64,000 nucleotides of DNA from Colius striatus. Its lineage: Eukaryota; Chordata; Aves; Coliiformes; Coliidae. Location of the stretch: contig NC_084760.1 of NCBI RefSeq assembly GCF_028858725.1, positions 58,925,367-58,989,366 of the forward strand, written 5' to 3'. The notes below the pieces were generated by a model. It was given only the letters and a program-made list of their open reading frames with translations, did not search any database and was not told the origin of the DNA. The position numbers were made by a program, and so were the translations under genes. Positions 61,801 through 64,000 of the stretch are shown piece after piece (the stretch's first letter is position 1; each line of letters begins with the position of its first letter).

Positions 61801-64000
61801 AGAGACAAATTTTGTGAGTCTTCTGAAACATGCTGACTGTATATTCTTTCAGTATCAAAACTTAATGGAAAATTGTAAAACTTTCAATAAATTTTAAGAT
61901 GTTTTATTTGATCAACATACGACAGGTTCATCAGAAGTATTTGTTGAGTAAGATTAAGGCAAACACAACATTTAGCACTCCTGTGCAAACAGCAAGCCAG
62001 CCTTATTCTTCTAAGCAAACTGCAGTTGAAATCCAATCATTGATATCATATTTAAGAGGAACTTGCCTTTTAGCTGTTACTACTCTATTACAGTTAAAGA
62101 GTTACATGAAACCACTGCTCTGGTTTACTTCTTGTTTTTAATTACTACTACCCATAAACTCACACTTTGGCATTGACCGCTTGCAGCTGGGGGAGAGAGA
62201 AAAAGATACATAAAAAAGTGTCTGGCCATAGCATTTGCCTTTCCTTGTTCCAGCACAGTCAGACCATAAATGGATCATTAGCGAAAGACAGAATAGCCTG
62301 AAGCTATTTCAGAAAATGTTTATCTTTAGCATCTCCAGAAGCAAAGGGGTCAACCAAACATGTGTACATTTACTTGCTGTCGTCTTGGGTAGCTTCTAGG
62401 TGAGAGCTTTAAGATGGGAAGAGATGCAGAGTTCTGTGCTCTTCATGAATTTGAGGGGTTTTTGCCAGAGTCTTGCCAGTAAAGACAATTTTTTGTGCCA
62501 GATAGGACAACTTTAAAATTTTGCAGCACTTGTGAAAGGTCAGACTCCAGCTGAAGTTAGAGTCAGCATTTCAGTAAATAAAATAGATAACAAGAACCTT
62601 GAAAACATCAAATTCAAATCCATCTTTTCCTTGTAAGATTTGGCAAGAGTGTTGCATCATTGCTCTTACCATCCTTATGGTTTGTTTGTTTTTGAAAAAG
62701 AGATAGTGTATATCATTATTTGTTTAATGGAAAATATATATACCAAATCTAAAAGTCATTACATGCCAAAGCTAAAAGTGATGACATTGACATTACAAAC
62801 AAATGTAAGATACAAGTGATGTGTTGAGGTAAATATTAGTCTTACAATGAGACAGTTGCTAATCTCATTTTAATTACATTGCTAATGAAACATTAGAATT
62901 CATGTAAAGGCAAATTCTAATTTTCCTTTTCAAAAATCATCTAGAATGGGGTAAATGAAGTTGTCTTTGAACAAGCAGTATGCCAAAATTTGTCCTCCAC
63001 AAATCATTGAAATTGCTCCAGATCCTGAAAGAAAATATATGGCTGGTTTATATTAAATTTTATAGTGGAATACAAATGTTGTGATAAAACTTTAAACAGA
63101 TATTCTTTTTATCTTCAGTTTCTTAAAAATGGCCTGTCTACTGAAACATTTTGCCCAAGGCTTTAACCACCTACAAAGACATCAGCCCCAACAGCTGCAG
63201 ATGCAAAACCATTTCCAGGAGAGGGAATTTATTTGTCTGTCCCCATCATTTAGGAATTTACTGCAGCTGTCAATCCTTGTTATCCATCATATAAAAAAAG
63301 AACAGAAGGCAGTCCTTTTCCCTTAACTGTTTTTCCAAGACAATATATCTTACAAATACAGTAGAAAGCTATGCTTTTACAGAAAATTAGACATTCAGAA
63401 ATGGAGGTTTGCCATTCACTCTAAGGTTATGGGATGACTGGGATTTACTTCATTTATCCTAAGTACCTGTGCATAGTGTTTATAAAAATTGCCTCTGACG
63501 GTGCCTGTTTCTTTCCATTGATTAGAGAGTACCAAGGAAGACTAGTTTAGACAATCATCTTTTTGACAACTGAATAAGTGAGATAGTTTAATTACTCAGA
63601 ACTTAATCTTGGTTTATTTCAAGAACATGTGTCTGCTGTTTGTTAGCAAGGTTAACAGAAGCTGAGTACATTCTCGTCTTAAAACAGGGTTTTTTAAGGC
63701 AAGGCAAATGTTAGCCCAGCAATAAAAAGCATATATTTCTTCTTTAAACATTGAAAATTCTCAAATTAGTGAGACAACAAACACTTAATAGAAATAATTA
63801 ATACTTTAAATACTAATTTTCTACACAGGGCCTACCAATTTGAACTTTAAAGAACGTAATTATACCTAATGCCAGCCACCAGTGTAACACCAGGGGGAAT
63901 TCAGACATAACTGCAAAGAGAAGGAAAGAAGAAATGTATATTTTTAAACAATAAGGATGGGGACATGTGAACATTGCATTATGTTATCAAACATCTGCTT

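Larger units (their letters stand above)
54031..64000. other. AT-rich DNA right of CpG island 2
   Basis: No known interspersed repeat was recognised. The best exon signals are the plus-strand pair at 58122-58164 and 58600-58846, listed separately. A pyrimidine-rich stretch lies at about 60.53-60.76 kb. Elsewhere only short, stop-interrupted frames were seen. Confidence 0.5.

Overview
This 64 kb window reads as AT-rich vertebrate nuclear DNA, most likely from a bird. The avian call rests on four CR1 LINE copies. Three are 3' ends with the conserved tail (ATCTCTAAAGGTCCCTTCCA, then ACCATTCTGTGATT), and one is an internal reverse-transcriptase fragment. It also rests on two long terminal repeats of a type common in avian genomes. 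There is no operon structure, no tRNA or rRNA gene and no CRISPR array. Most short open reading frames are chance frames, CpG-island frames or repeat shadows.

Layout. 1-7.27 kb: AT-rich DNA with no recognised gene and an AT-rich palindrome near 2.6 kb. 7.27-24.3 kb: probably one minus-strand transcription unit. A CpG island at 24.06-24.79 kb holds a plausible first coding exon with a consensus donor. A plausible terminal coding exon with stop codon and nearby poly(A) signal lies at 7.30-7.56 kb, and a weaker internal exon candidate at 13.6 kb. Its first intron would hold a perfect 17-bp x 7 minisatellite and an A-rich tract. 24.8-53 kb: introns or intergenic DNA with CR1 copies at 33.9 and 42.7 kb, an inverted LTR pair (minus at 37.9-39.1 kb with a CR1 fragment nested inside; plus at 47.6-48.6 kb with a perfect 5-bp target-site duplication), and a well-formed minus-strand exon candidate at 28.6 kb. 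53.0-54.0 kb: a second CpG island with a short minus-strand first coding exon candidate (strong Kozak, AG|GTAAGG donor). It may be bidirectional. 54-64 kb: AT-rich DNA with a pair of frame-compatible plus-strand exon candidates at 58.1 and 58.6-58.8 kb.

I could not name any of the host genes from the short peptides visible. Gene models are inferred from splice sites and open frames only, so they carry modest confidence. The firmest content is the repeats, the two CpG-island promoters and the solo LTR with intact target-site duplication. I see no convincing sign of a novel biological system. The observations most worth checking are the LTR carrying a CR1 fragment that lacks its own 3' end, the perfect minisatellite beside a promoter, a 76-nt fold-back sequence at 21.24 kb, and the unassigned exon candidates.
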